Origin: an uncultured Aliivibrio sp.
Lineage (GTDB): Bacteria; Pseudomonadota; Gammaproteobacteria; Enterobacterales; Vibrionaceae
NCBI RefSeq assembly: GCF_946479765.1
Contig: NZ_CAMLHO010000024.1
Coordinates: 1-60,082 of the forward strand
Direction of reading: 5' to 3'
Length of the DNA: 60,082 nucleotides
How positions within the stretch are numbered: position 1 is the stretch's first letter; every line of letters begins with the position of its first letter. Below the pieces are notes generated by a model. The model was given only the letters and a program-made list of their open reading frames with translations, searched no databases and was not told the DNA's origin. Position numbers and translations under genes: made by a program. Of the stretch, positions 27,684 through 36,384 are shown one piece after another.

Positions 27684-28672
27684 TATAATACGCTCTCTAG
27701 AATTGATTTAATGGCAATAAGTGATTCGTTATCCATCAAAAAAGTGACATCACATTTTAGATCTAAAGTTTCTGCGGAATAGACAAATTCAATCGTAAAA
27801 ATATCGCTATCATAATTGTGTAAAAAGGAGTGACTCTCTTTTAATGCCACTTTTAATTGTTCTGTTTCTAATACTATGGGTTGACGTAAAGAAATTTCGA
27901 TATCTAACTGTTTATTGAAAGAAGATAAAAATGAAGAAACTAAAAGATTTGAAATATCTAAAATCGCTTCATTTGTGGTTATTTGTTCGTCACCCTTATC
28001 GATACTGAGTAACTCAGTAAGATCATTTCCGTGTAAACAGACCAAAGCTTCCCCATTGATACCATTACCCACAAACCGTTGTGAAATGGCACGATATTCA
28101 GAGTTATTCACAATATCTTGCAGTGTCATTTGTAATTCTGAATGGTGTAAAGAGGCAACGTTAGGCAGTGGCATATCAATAAAATGATCAAATTGTTCTG
28201 AAATGAGCGCTGCGCTTTTTCCTAAAGCAATATTACTGATCTCTTTAATATTAGCGATGAGTTCCGAAGAGGTTAGAGTAAATTTAACTTGGGGGTGGAG
28301 TAACTCTGAGATAACAGGAATGCTATATTTGTGAAGAATATTAGCAATTACTTCTGGGTTAAAGGGTTTTTCTATGAACTCATGTGCACCAAGATCAAAG
28401 CAGCGTTGTTTGGCTTCTTTTTGAATATCAGCTGATATAACAATGCTTTTTGTGGCGTAAGTATTAACGGGTAGAGAGGCTAAGACTTGAAATCCATCCA
28501 TGATAGGCATCGTAAGATCAAGAAAAAGCACATCAATAGGATGAGACTGTAAAATATGTAAGCATTCTCTACCATCTTTAGCATAAAGGAGAGTTATATT
28601 TTCTGTTTTCTGGATATTCTTGGCTAAAGAATTGCGAGCAACAGTAGAATCATCACAAATTAAAACATTCAT
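27683..28672 (-). CDS. Response regulator with CheC-like domain
   Basis: The 329-aa protein has an N-terminal receiver domain (1-120; VLICDDSTVARNSL, phospho-Asp in VLFLDLTMPIMDG, Lys in FIEKPFNP) joined to a CheC/CheX-like region (about 140-329). A CheC hallmark E-x2-N occurs in IKEISNIALGKSAALIS; the second site reads D-x2-N (ILDISNLLVSS). CheC-type domains dephosphorylate CheY-like receivers. No kinase is adjacent. Its coupling to a GGDEF gene suggests it controls or senses local c-di-GMP output. A chemotaxis link is inferred only. Confidence 0.8.
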   Translation of the reverse strand: MNVLICDDSTVARNSLAKNIQKTENITLLYAKDGRECLHILQSHPIDVLFLDLTMPIMDGFQVLASLPVNTYATKSIVISADIQKEAKQRCFDLGAHEFIEKPFNPEVIANILHKYSIPVISELLHPQVKFTLTSSELIANIKEISNIALGKSAALISEQFDHFIDMPLPNVASLHHSELQMTLQDIVNNSEYRAISQRFVGNGINGEALVCLHGNDLTELLSIDKGDEQITTNEAILDISNLLVSSFLSSFNKQLDIEISLRQPIVLETEQLKVALKESHSFLHNYDSDIFTIEFVYSAETLDLKCDVTFLMDNESLIAIKSILESVL

Positions 28673-28812
28673 TTTTATTACAAAAGTGGTAAATTAAAGG
28701 TGTGTGATTATAGTATTTAAAGAAATAACTTCAATGAATGTTATTTAAAATATAACGTAATTTTTATAATCCCTGTTAATGAGAAGTAAGACTTATAGTC
28801 TTTGTGTAGATT

Positions 28813-28826
28813 TTGATCTAAAACAA
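28813..28826. promoter_or_regulatory. FNR-like box upstream of ackA
   Basis: TTGAT-CTAA-AACAA matches TTGAT-N4-ATCAA at 9 of 10 positions, about 135 bases before the start. Acetate kinase genes are often FNR-influenced. Spacing to a promoter is not established. Confidence 0.3.
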
Positions 28827-28860
28827 GTTAGAATGGAAAAGATGAGTTGTAATAAAAACA

Positions 28861-28892
28861 AAAGTTGAATAATTAAAAAAAAGTTGAATAAT
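28861..28892 (+). repeat. 13-bp direct repeat upstream of ackA
   Basis: AAAGTTGAATAAT occurs at 28861-28873 and again at 28880-28892, 19 bases start to start, near two helical turns. A palindrome ACACA-N6-TGTGT follows at 28910-28925. These could be operators or chance AT-rich repetition. Confidence 0.5.
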
Positions 28893-28954
28893 AGGAGTGT
28901 TACATAAAGACACAAATATATGTGTAACCTACAGTTTATAAAAAGAGAATAATG

Positions 28955-30148
28955 ATGAACAACGAATACGTATTAGTTATCAATTCAGGCAGCTCTTCAC
29001 TAAAGTTTGCTGTAATCGATTCTGTTTCTGGTGAAGCAGTTTTAAGCGGCTTAGGTGAGTGTTTCGGCTTGGAAGATGCTCGTATGAGCTGGAAGTATCA
29101 GGGACAGAAAACTGAAATCGCCATTGAAGGCGAAGAAAACCACCATAAAATTGCCATTGGTAAATTGGTGGGCTTAACAGAAGAACTAGGTTTTACTGAT
29201 GGCATCGTTGCTATTGGTCACCGTATTGTTCATGGTGGTGAGAAATTCACTCAAACAGTACGTATTTCTGAAGAAGTTACGACAGAGATTGAAAGTTTAT
29301 CTGATTTAGCTCCATTACATAATCCAGCGGGTGCTGTTGGCATCCGAGCTGCTGTTGAAGCCTTCCCTTCTCTTCCTCAATTTGCGGTATTTGACACAGC
29401 TTTCCATCAAACTATGCCAAAGCGTGCATACACAGGTGCTATTGCTAAAGAACTATATACTGATTTTGGTGTGCGTCGTTACGGTTTCCATGGTACAAGT
29501 CATTACTTCGTAAGCCGCGAAGCCGCGAAGATGATCAACAAGCCAATCGAAGAATCTAGCTTTATCTCTGTTCACCTAGGTAATGGCGCATCAGTTTGTG
29601 CAATTAAAGATGGTAACAGTGTTGATACATCAATGGGCTTCACTCCGCTTTCTGGCTTAATGATGGGTACACGCTGTGGTGATTTAGACCCAGGCATCAT
29701 TGAGTACTTATTGAAGAAAGGCTGGTCACAAGAGCAAGTATTTAATTCTCTAAATAAAGAGTCTGGTTTCTTGGGTGTATCTGGTTTAACAAGTGATGCT
29801 CGTGGTATTTTAGAAGCTATGGAAGAAGGCCACGAAGGCGCGACTCTTGCTTTCCAAGTATTTACTTACCGTGTTGCTAAATACGTAGCATCATACCTTG
29901 CAGCATTAGATTCGCTAGATGGCATCATCTTTACTGGTGGTATCGGTGAGAACTCATTACCTATCCGTCGTGAGATCTTAAACAACCTTAAAATCCTTGG
30001 TTTTGTTGAAGATGTTGCAGGTAACGAAGGCGCTCGTTTTGGTGCTGATGGAGTTATTGCTAAATCTGAGATGCTTGGTGCAGTAGCCATGGTTATCCCA
30101 ACCAACGAAGAATATGTGATCGCTCAACAATCGGTTGAATTGTTGTAA
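28955..30148 (+). CDS. ackA: Acetate kinase
   Basis: Interconverts acetyl phosphate plus ADP with acetate plus ATP. The 397-aa protein has LVINSGSSSLKFAV at the N-terminus, the catalytic RRYGFHGTSHYFV, and TGGIGENS near the C-terminus, all ASKHA acetate-kinase motifs. ATG 28955 fits the AGAGA ribosome site better than the adjacent ATG at 28952. No phosphotransacetylase gene (pta) accompanies it, unlike the usual ackA-pta pair, so this may be a second, stand-alone acetate kinase; a genome-wide search would settle that. Confidence 0.93.
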   Translation: MNNEYVLVINSGSSSLKFAVIDSVSGEAVLSGLGECFGLEDARMSWKYQGQKTEIAIEGEENHHKIAIGKLVGLTEELGFTDGIVAIGHRIVHGGEKFTQTVRISEEVTTEIESLSDLAPLHNPAGAVGIRAAVEAFPSLPQFAVFDTAFHQTMPKRAYTGAIAKELYTDFGVRRYGFHGTSHYFVSREAAKMINKPIEESSFISVHLGNGASVCAIKDGNSVDTSMGFTPLSGLMMGTRCGDLDPGIIEYLLKKGWSQEQVFNSLNKESGFLGVSGLTSDARGILEAMEEGHEGATLAFQVFTYRVAKYVASYLAALDSLDGIIFTGGIGENSLPIRREILNNLKILGFVEDVAGNEGARFGADGVIAKSEMLGAVAMVIPTNEEYVIAQQSVELL

Positions 30149-30174
30149 TAGCTCAGTAATTACCCATTTACATT

Positions 30175-30206
30175 AAAAGGCTCAGACTTAGGTTTGAGCC
30201 TTTTTT
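30175..30206 (+). terminator. Terminator after ackA
   Basis: AAAAGGCTCA pairs with TGAGCC plus the T-run TTTTTT, about 25 bases after the ackA stop. Confidence 0.88.
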
Positions 30207-30220
30207 GTTAATAGTAGTCT

Positions 30221-30328
30221 GTGAAGTTTGAGAATAATTATGAATTTTCAGGGTTGGATGGCGCGACGTTGTTTGGTGGTAACGAACTTGGTTACATTGA
30301 TTATCCTGCATTCAATAGTATCGAATAA
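30221..30328 (+). pseudogene. Possible remnant of a coding gene (35 codons)
   Basis: A GTG-started frame ending at TAA 30326-30328 encodes a peptide with natural-looking composition (segment GATLFGGNELGYIDYPAF). No ribosome site is visible and two stop codons lie just upstream. It may be the decayed 3' end of a lost gene. The family is not recognised. Confidence 0.25.
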
Positions 30329-30412
30329 TAGCCTAGATTGCACAGTATGCAGTCCGTTTCATCGTTAAGTATGTTGAAGTAAGTAGTTGATAAATAATAA
30401 GGCAGAATAAAA

Positions 30413-30428
30413 AGTGATGTAAATCACA
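30413..30428. promoter_or_regulatory. CRP/FNR-type palindrome before the ABC-F gene
   Basis: AGTGA-TGTAAA-TCACA matches the CRP consensus TGTGA-N6-TCACA at 9 of 10 positions, and its core GTGAT-GTAA-ATCAC also resembles an FNR site. It lies just upstream of TATAAT (30437-30442), overlapping where a -35 would be, so binding could repress or replace it. Confidence 0.5.
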
Positions 30429-30436
30429 AATGCTGC

Positions 30437-30442
30437 TATAAT
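30437..30442 (+). promoter_or_regulatory. -10 element TATAAT of the ABC-F leader
   Basis: A perfect TATAAT with no good -35 at the 17-base spacing (GTGATG instead). Transcription would begin near 30449, immediately before the leader terminator. Confidence 0.5.
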
Positions 30443-30455
30443 CAGCGCAAATTTG

Positions 30456-30484
30456 AAAAGCTGGACGTACGGGCCAGCTTTTTT
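30456..30484 (+). terminator. Leader terminator (possible attenuator) of the ABC-F gene
   Basis: AAAAGCTGG (30456-30464) pairs perfectly with CCAGCTTTT (30474-30482) and is followed by TTTTTT overall. It is a full intrinsic terminator placed between the TATAAT at 30437 and the GTG start at 30517. It may cause attenuation, or end a transcript arriving from upstream. Confidence 0.75.
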
Positions 30485-30516
30485 ATGTCTATTTGAATAA
30501 CTAATTGGAATGTACT

Positions 30517-32112
30517 GTGCTAACGACTGCTAACATCACAATGCAATTTGGCGATAAGCCTCTTTTTGAAAATATTTCTGTTAAGTTTGGTAACGGTAAC
30601 CGTTACGGTTTAATCGGCGCGAACGGCTGTGGTAAATCTACCTTTATGAAGATCTTAGGTGGTGAGTTAGAACAGTCTGGCGGTACAGTTTCAACAGATC
30701 CAAATGAACGTATGGCTAAATTAGGTCAAGATCAGTTTGCATTTGAAGAGTACACAGTAATTGATACCGTAATCATGGGTCATAAAGAACTGTGGAAAGT
30801 AAAAGAAGAACGTGATCGTATCTACTCTTTACCTGAAATGTCAGATGAAGATGGCATGCGTGTTGGTGATTTAGAAACTGAATTCGGTGAAATGGATGGC
30901 TACTCAGCTGAAGCTCGTGCTGGTGAACTTCTATTAGGTTTAGGCCTTCCTGAATCACTGCATTTTGGCTTAATGAGCGAAGTTGCTCCTGGTCTTAAAG
31001 TTCGTGTTTTACTAGCACAAGTTCTATTCGCTGAACCAGATATCATGCTTCTTGATGAACCAACGAACAACTTAGATATGCATACAATTGCGTGGTTAGA
31101 AGACATTCTTCTTGCTCGTAACTGTACAATGATCATCATCTCGCATGACCGTCATTTCTTGAACTCAGTATGTACACACATGGCTGATGTGGATTACGGA
31201 AATATTTGCCTATTCCCAGGTAACTACGACGAATACATGACAGCAGCGACACAAGCTCGTGAGCAACTTCAAGCAGACAATGCGAAGAAGAAAGCACAAA
31301 TAGCTGACTTACAAACGTTCGTAAGCCGTTTCTCTGCAAACGCATCAAAAGCGAAACAAGCGACTTCTCGTCAGAAGCGTTTGGATAAAATTGAACTTAC
31401 AGAGATTAAAGCATCTAGCCGTCAATCTCCGTTCATTCGTTTTGACCAAGAAAAACCACTTTTCCGTAATGCATTAGAAGTTGAAGGTCTAAAGCAAGGT
31501 TACGGCGAAAACATCTTGCTTAACGGCGTTAACTTGATGGTTGAAGTGGGTGAGCGCATTGCGATCATCGGTGAGAATGGTATTGGTAAATCAACACTAT
31601 TGAATACGCTTGCTGGTGCAATGGAACCAATGTCAGGCATGATCAAATGGTCTGAGAACAACAATATTGGTATGTACGCACAGGATCACGGACATGATTT
31701 CGCTGAAGATCTAAATCTATTGGATTGGATGGGACAGTGGAAACAAGAAGGCGATGACGAGCAAGTTGTTCGTGGTATTCTTGGCCGTATGCTTTTCTCT
31801 CAAAGCGATATCAAGAAATCAGTTAAAGTGATTTCTGGTGGTGAACAAGGTCGTATGTTATTTGGTAAGTTGATTATGCAACAACCAAACATCCTATTAA
31901 TGGATGAACCAACAAACCACATGGACATGGAATCTATCGAAGCATTGAACTTGGCGCTTGAGAACTACAAAGGCACATTAATGTTTGTATCTCATGACCG
32001 TCAGTTCGTATCTTCAATCGCAACACGCATTATCGAAATCACAAAAGATGGCGTTAACGATTTCCACGGTACATACGAAGAACACCTAATCAAACAAGGT
32101 TTAAAAGGCTAA
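30517..32112 (+). CDS. ybiT: ABC-F family ATPase, YbiT type
   Basis: Soluble tandem ATPase of the ABC-F group, which act on ribosomes rather than in transport. The 531-aa protein has Walker [10 protein letters not shown] and GENGIGKST, signatures [13 protein letters not shown] and ISGGEQGRM, Walker [11 protein letters not shown] and [10 protein letters not shown], and a linker (about 240-310) with a Lys-rich helix [11 protein letters not shown]. It is close to full-length identical in layout to E. coli YbiT (530 aa). GTG 30517 aligns with the E. coli start; a TTG at 30505 is the alternative. The substrate state of the ribosome is unknown. Confidence 0.9.
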   Translation: MLTTANITMQFGDKPLFENISVKFGNGNRYGLIGANGCGKSTFMKILGGELEQSGGTVSTDPNERMAKLGQDQFAFEEYTVIDTVIMGHKELWKVKEERDRIYSLPEMSDEDGMRVGDLETEFGEMDGYSAEARAGELLLGLGLPESLHFGLMSEVAPGLKVRVLLAQVLFAEPDIMLLDEPTNNLDMHTIAWLEDILLARNCTMIIISHDRHFLNSVCTHMADVDYGNICLFPGNYDEYMTAATQAREQLQADNAKKKAQIADLQTFVSRFSANASKAKQATSRQKRLDKIELTEIKASSRQSPFIRFDQEKPLFRNALEVEGLKQGYGENILLNGVNLMVEVGERIAIIGENGIGKSTLLNTLAGAMEPMSGMIKWSENNNIGMYAQDHGHDFAEDLNLLDWMGQWKQEGDDEQVVRGILGRMLFSQSDIKKSVKVISGGEQGRMLFGKLIMQQPNILLMDEPTNHMDMESIEALNLALENYKGTLMFVSHDRQFVSSIATRIIEITKDGVNDFHGTYEEHLIKQGLKG

Positions 32113-32140
32113 TTTAGTTTAACTAATCTTGTTAGAAAAT

Positions 32141-32174
32141 AAAATGGCAGCTTATTCGTAAGCTGCCATTTTTT
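32141..32174. terminator. Bidirectional terminator after the ABC-F gene
   Basis: A 14-bp perfect stem AAAATGGCAGCTTA/TAAGCTGCCATTTT is capped by a stable TTCG tetraloop and followed by T residues. It separates convergent genes. Confidence 0.93.
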
Positions 32175-32279
32175 ATGCTTGTGTTTTATGCAAATCTAAA
32201 TAATAATTCATTAATTAGGTATTCTATTATCTAGGTTCGTTTTAAAATAGTGCAAGAGGGAGACTGGGCTATAAGATTA

Positions 32280-33026
32280 TTAAGTTAGTGCCTCAAATTC
32301 TTCAATTGATTCACGTCCACGCAAGGCCAGAAAGCTTAAAAACTGCTCAGGTGTATGAGTAATCATTTTATCTACAGGAAAGCCTACGGTATCAATAAGT
32401 AATTCTACCTCTTCAAACTTTCCAATATCTGCACAAAAATGAGCATCACTGCCGGTGGTGATAAACGCACCTAATTCTTTTGCGGTTCTCGCTATCTCAT
32501 AGCAACGTTCAATACTGCCAACTCGGCTGCAGCCTTTCAACGATGTGTTATTTATTTCAATAGCAACATTATGCTCGACAGCACATTGAATCACTTCTTC
32601 AAAATTGAAATCAAAATTAGGATTACCAAGGTGAGCTAAAGCGTCAACTCGACCTGATTGAATAATATTCAAAAGAGCTTGTGTATGAACTTCTTTATTT
32701 TGAGGAGGAAAAACAGGCTCATGGAAACTAGCAATGACCCAATCAAGGTTTTGATCGACAGAGAGTGGGATATCAATATCACCTTCTATATTGCGGATAT
32801 TCACTTCGCAACCTCTTATAATAGCAACACCATGGAGAAAGCGGGGTAAGACTCTTTGATTACTGAAAAACCAATAGTGAGGAGCGCCTGGCATTAGTGA
32901 GGCATGATCTGTAGTACAAAACATAGGCAAACCAAGTTGAGAGGCAGAAAACGCATTTTCACTGATTGTACTGTAAGCATGGCCACTAGCGTAGGTATGG
33001 GTATGAGTATCTACTTGAATGCGCAT
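32280..33026 (-). CDS. PHP-domain phosphatase, YcdX family
   Basis: The 248-aa cytoplasmic protein is a trinuclear-metal phosphatase of the PHP superfamily. The metal ligands are visible: [15 protein letters not shown] at the N-terminus, TTDHA near residue 40, GCEVNI near 70, SFHEPVF near 100, LAHLGNP near 130, and TGSDAH near 195. E. coli YcdX has been linked to swarming and shows phosphatase activity in vitro; the natural substrate is unknown. It stands alone and is convergent with the ABC-F gene. Confidence 0.87.
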   Translation of the reverse strand: MRIQVDTHTHTYASGHAYSTISENAFSASQLGLPMFCTTDHASLMPGAPHYWFFSNQRVLPRFLHGVAIIRGCEVNIRNIEGDIDIPLSVDQNLDWVIASFHEPVFPPQNKEVHTQALLNIIQSGRVDALAHLGNPNFDFNFEEVIQCAVEHNVAIEINNTSLKGCSRVGSIERCYEIARTAKELGAFITTGSDAHFCADIGKFEEVELLIDTVGFPVDKMITHTPEQFLSFLALRGRESIEEFEALT

Positions 33027-33169
33027 TAGCTTTCTCCATTAAACAGCAATGTGATTATTATAACTTATTTTTGCAACTTTTAACTTTAACATTTGTCTGA
33101 CAAAGTGTAGGGGAAAGGGAACTATTCTTTACACTGTTGAGATTAAACGTAATACATACGAGGTTTTTT

Positions 33170-33349
33170 ATGATTAATATAGAAACATCAAAGAGCGAGT
33201 TAAACGAACTCACAATATACCAGTTGCGTAGTCTTCAATATGCGGTCGCTAAAACATTAGAAGAGAAAGTAGCAGTAAAAGCTGAATCAGAGAATGCCCT
33301 TCTTACTGATGAAGAACTGGATATGCTAGCAGAAGTAATGAAAAATTAA
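33170..33349 (+). CDS. Small hypothetical protein (59 aa)
   Basis: The 59-aa product is predicted helical and acidic, with no membrane span or signal peptide. ATG 33170 has GAGG about seven bases upstream and is preferred over an in-frame TTG at 33137. The middle (IYQLRSLQYAVAKTLEEKV) could form an amphipathic helix. The C-terminal half is rich in Glu/Asp/Leu. I recognise no family. It lies between divergent and convergent neighbours on its own. Confidence 0.6.
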   Translation: MINIETSKSELNELTIYQLRSLQYAVAKTLEEKVAVKAESENALLTDEELDMLAEVMKN

Positions 33350-33394
33350 GCGACCTTCAGTATGATCGCATTTAGATATCATTAATCTGCTTTA

Positions 33395-34015
33395 TTACCC
33401 TGCAAATAACCAAATAGCGACACCAATCATCAAACTACCCGAAATACGATTCATTATCTTTACGTTATTAGAATGACCAAGAACACGCTTAAGACCTTTT
33501 CCACCCACAGCATAAAGAGTCATACATAAAAATTCACATACTAAAATAATAGAAACAAGAGCAACTAATTGTGGCCCGATAGGGTTACTTCCATCAATAA
33601 ATGGAGGAAGTAATGAAACCATAAAAGCCCAACCTTTAGGGTTTGCTATCGCGGTGACAAAGCCTTGTACGACTAAATCCCAATCTTTACCTTTAGGTGC
33701 TTCTGTTTGTTCAGCACTCATCGCTAATTTGCCTCTTGAGCGCCACATTTGGATCCCAATATAAGCAAGGTAACTTGCCCCAATGGCTTTAAACATAGTA
33801 AATAGCCATGGGTAATTTAGCATAATGGCAGCGACGCCTAAGACAGCAGCGACAGCTACAACAGCGACGCCAACTAACTCTCCCATCATCATCCAAAGTG
33901 TACGTTTATAGCCAATGCTCATACCTAAGCTAAGGGCTAATGTCATACACATACCAGGAGTGATAGAAACAAAGAAAAAGGTAGGGATAAAAGCCCATAA
34001 AATTGCAATATTCAT
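33395..34015 (-). CDS. LysE/RhtB family amino-acid exporter
   Basis: The 206-aa protein has six hydrophobic segments and the LysE-family signature near the N-terminus (SITPGMCMTLALSLGMSIGYKRTLWMMMGELVG), plus ANPKGWAFMVSLLPPFID near residue 130. The family exports amino acids such as homoserine, threonine or leucine, or their analogues; the substrate here cannot be told. It is a single gene, convergent with the 59-aa gene. Confidence 0.88.
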   Translation of the reverse strand: MNIAILWAFIPTFFFVSITPGMCMTLALSLGMSIGYKRTLWMMMGELVGVAVVAVAAVLGVAAIMLNYPWLFTMFKAIGASYLAYIGIQMWRSRGKLAMSAEQTEAPKGKDWDLVVQGFVTAIANPKGWAFMVSLLPPFIDGSNPIGPQLVALVSIILVCEFLCMTLYAVGGKGLKRVLGHSNNVKIMNRISGSLMIGVAIWLFAG

Positions 34016-34163
34016 TTGTGCGTTCTAATTGAGAGATAAGAAAAACAGAGTACGAATATTCAGTTTAAAATCAATATAAATATTCATTCATAATATTAAA
34101 ATTGTTAATAGTGTTACAGGCATCAACTTAGTTTACTATTAAAATTGTAAGTCATTGGTAGAG

Positions 34164-36380
34164 TTACTTAATGCATAGAATATCAGGAAACAAAGGCGTC
34201 GGCTTACATACCGCATAACCTTGCGCATAATTAATACCTATCTCTTTAAGTAGAGATATACATTCTTCTGTTTCTGTAAATTCAGCAACTGTTTGTTTAT
34301 TTAATTGATTAGCAATTTGGTGTATTGCTTTAGTCATAGCATAAGCAATAGGATCTGTTTCAATATCACGAATGAAACTACCATCAATTTTTAGATAGTT
34401 AACGGGTAGTTTATGTAGGTAACTAAAAGAGCTTGTTCCTGTCCCAAAGTCATCGAGTGCAAATCTAAATCCGAGTGATTGGCATTGTTTAATTAGCTCA
34501 ATAGCGGTATCTAAATTTTTAACTGCACTACTTTCTGTTATTTCAAAGCAGATTAATTTAGGATCAACATTATGTTGAGTGAGCATGTCTTTTAAAAATG
34601 GAAATAGCCAGTTATCACTTATAGATAGTGCAGATAAGTTAATATTAATCGTCATTTTTTCTTTATTAAACATATGTAATATATCCTCTATTCTAGAGAA
34701 AACATGCGTAATAACCCAACGGTCAATGGATGACATCTTATCGTATCGTTCTGCGGTCGGTAAGAAACTAGCAGGCATGACGATATCCCCTGATTCATCT
34801 ATCATTCGAATTAATACTTCTATGTGTAAATTACAGGAATCGCCATTAAGTGATCGATAACTTTGATAATACAAAGTAAATCGATTTTCTTTGAGTGCAT
34901 TGTTAATGCGGGAAACCCAGCTGATTTGTTCGCGTCTATTTTTTTGCTCTGTATCGGAGATTAAATAGCGAGATATTCGTCCCTTTCCTTGTTCTTTTGA
35001 CCAATAACAAGCAGAATCAGCTTCTTTCTGTACCGTAATCGCATTTTCTGATGCGAAATTTATTTCAGTAATACCAATGCTTAAACCGACATGGAATAAA
35101 TGATTGTCATAATAGAAATTAAAATCTTTTATGGCTTTGAGAATAATATCGGCCTTTTTCTCACCTTGTTCTATATTGCAATTATTGAAAATGAATGCAA
35201 ATTCATCACCACCAACACGAGCAATACAATCGGTTTTTTGTGCGAAAGACTGCATAATATTTGATAGTTTAATTAATAATTGATCACCGGCAAGATGACC
35301 ACAGGTGTCATTTACGATTTTAAATCGGTCAAGATCGATATAGCATAGCGTATGAGTTGCTTTATTTATAACTGCATCTTGAACAAATAAGCTTAATTTT
35401 CGTTCAAACTCTCTACGATTTGTTAATCCAGTAAGAGAATCATGAGTAGCTTCCCAGATCTGTTTATCAATATAAGCTCTTTTATCGGATACATCACGTA
35501 AGCAAAGTACGCCGCCTAATAAAACGCCACTTGATGATAAAATAGGCGTTGAACGTTCCTCAATAGCAATAGAGGATCCATTAGTATTGAGGATAAAGCT
35601 ATTTCCTTCGCAAGACGCTTCTTTTTTTAATGACATAGCATTGATTAATGATGATGTTACGGTTTTTTTCGAATTTAATTTAATTAAAACAACAGTCTCG
35701 GAAAGATTTTTACCAACAAGTGTCGTTAATGGTAGCCCGAGTAGTTTTTGAGCGGTAGAGTTGACATAAGTAATTTGAAGTTGATTATTTACAGTAATAA
35801 TACTGTCACCAACTGTATTTAATGTTGTTAAAGCAAGATTAACCGCTTCTTTTGTATCATTTTCTGCTTTTTCTAAGGCTTTTAAAGGTATATATTTTAT
35901 TATAATCCATATAGACTCTGATAATAAAAAACAGATCAATAACATAAAAAAGAAATCATCGATAAGTTCAGTTACTGGGCTCTGAATTCGAACATATGCA
36001 ACAACCTTATTCAGATCTTTGATCGGATGAGATGTTTCAATATAGAATATATTTGGAGTGCTGCCGACACTCATTATTTGTTCATCATTTATTAGTATTA
36101 CTTCTGCCCATTCATCTTCGATTAAGAAAGGGTCTCGTTTTAAAATACCTTCAATGCGACCTTCTGAGAAATACCAGTATTGAGGACTTTCAATAACTAA
36201 TTTTTCCAATGTATATGCTTTTATTTTAGTTTTGAAATTTAGGTCATAAATAAAACTATTATAAGACATGAAAAAAAAGCCTAATGAGACAATTACGCCG
36301 ATGAGGATAGATATGGATATGCCAACACGCTGAACAAAAACCAATGTTAACTGATCGTTTTCAATATTTACATTAATCAT
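34164..36380 (-). CDS. Membrane-bound PAS-GGDEF-EAL cyclic di-GMP protein
   Basis: The 738-aa protein has an N-terminal membrane span (about 18-38), a periplasmic sensor region (about 40-135), a second span (about 138-160), a PAS domain (about 175-290), GGDEF (about 310-470; RVGGDEFAFIFN intact) and EAL (about 490-735). The EAL signature reads EVLIR; DDFGTG and LKIDGSFI are kept, so phosphodiesterase activity is possible. An inhibitory RxxD before GGDEF is missing (QKTD). It follows a PstS-like binding protein by four bases, which suggests ligand sensing through that protein. Confidence 0.9.
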   Translation of the reverse strand: MINVNIENDQLTLVFVQRVGISISILIGVIVSLGFFFMSYNSFIYDLNFKTKIKAYTLEKLVIESPQYWYFSEGRIEGILKRDPFLIEDEWAEVILINDEQIMSVGSTPNIFYIETSHPIKDLNKVVAYVRIQSPVTELIDDFFFMLLICFLLSESIWIIIKYIPLKALEKAENDTKEAVNLALTTLNTVGDSIITVNNQLQITYVNSTAQKLLGLPLTTLVGKNLSETVVLIKLNSKKTVTSSLINAMSLKKEASCEGNSFILNTNGSSIAIEERSTPILSSSGVLLGGVLCLRDVSDKRAYIDKQIWEATHDSLTGLTNRREFERKLSLFVQDAVINKATHTLCYIDLDRFKIVNDTCGHLAGDQLLIKLSNIMQSFAQKTDCIARVGGDEFAFIFNNCNIEQGEKKADIILKAIKDFNFYYDNHLFHVGLSIGITEINFASENAITVQKEADSACYWSKEQGKGRISRYLISDTEQKNRREQISWVSRINNALKENRFTLYYQSYRSLNGDSCNLHIEVLIRMIDESGDIVMPASFLPTAERYDKMSSIDRWVITHVFSRIEDILHMFNKEKMTININLSALSISDNWLFPFLKDMLTQHNVDPKLICFEITESSAVKNLDTAIELIKQCQSLGFRFALDDFGTGTSSFSYLHKLPVNYLKIDGSFIRDIETDPIAYAMTKAIHQIANQLNKQTVAEFTETEECISLLKEIGINYAQGYAVCKPTPLFPDILCIK

Positions 36381-36384
36381 AAAA

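Larger units (their letters stand above)
30149..30516. other. Intergenic region between ackA and the ABC-F gene
   Basis: In 368 bases this gap holds the ackA terminator, a short protein-like frame (30221-30328), a palindromic CRP/FNR-like site (30413-30428), a perfect TATAAT (30437-30442), and a second intrinsic terminator (30456-30484) lying only 32 bases before the ABC-F start. Confidence 0.7.
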
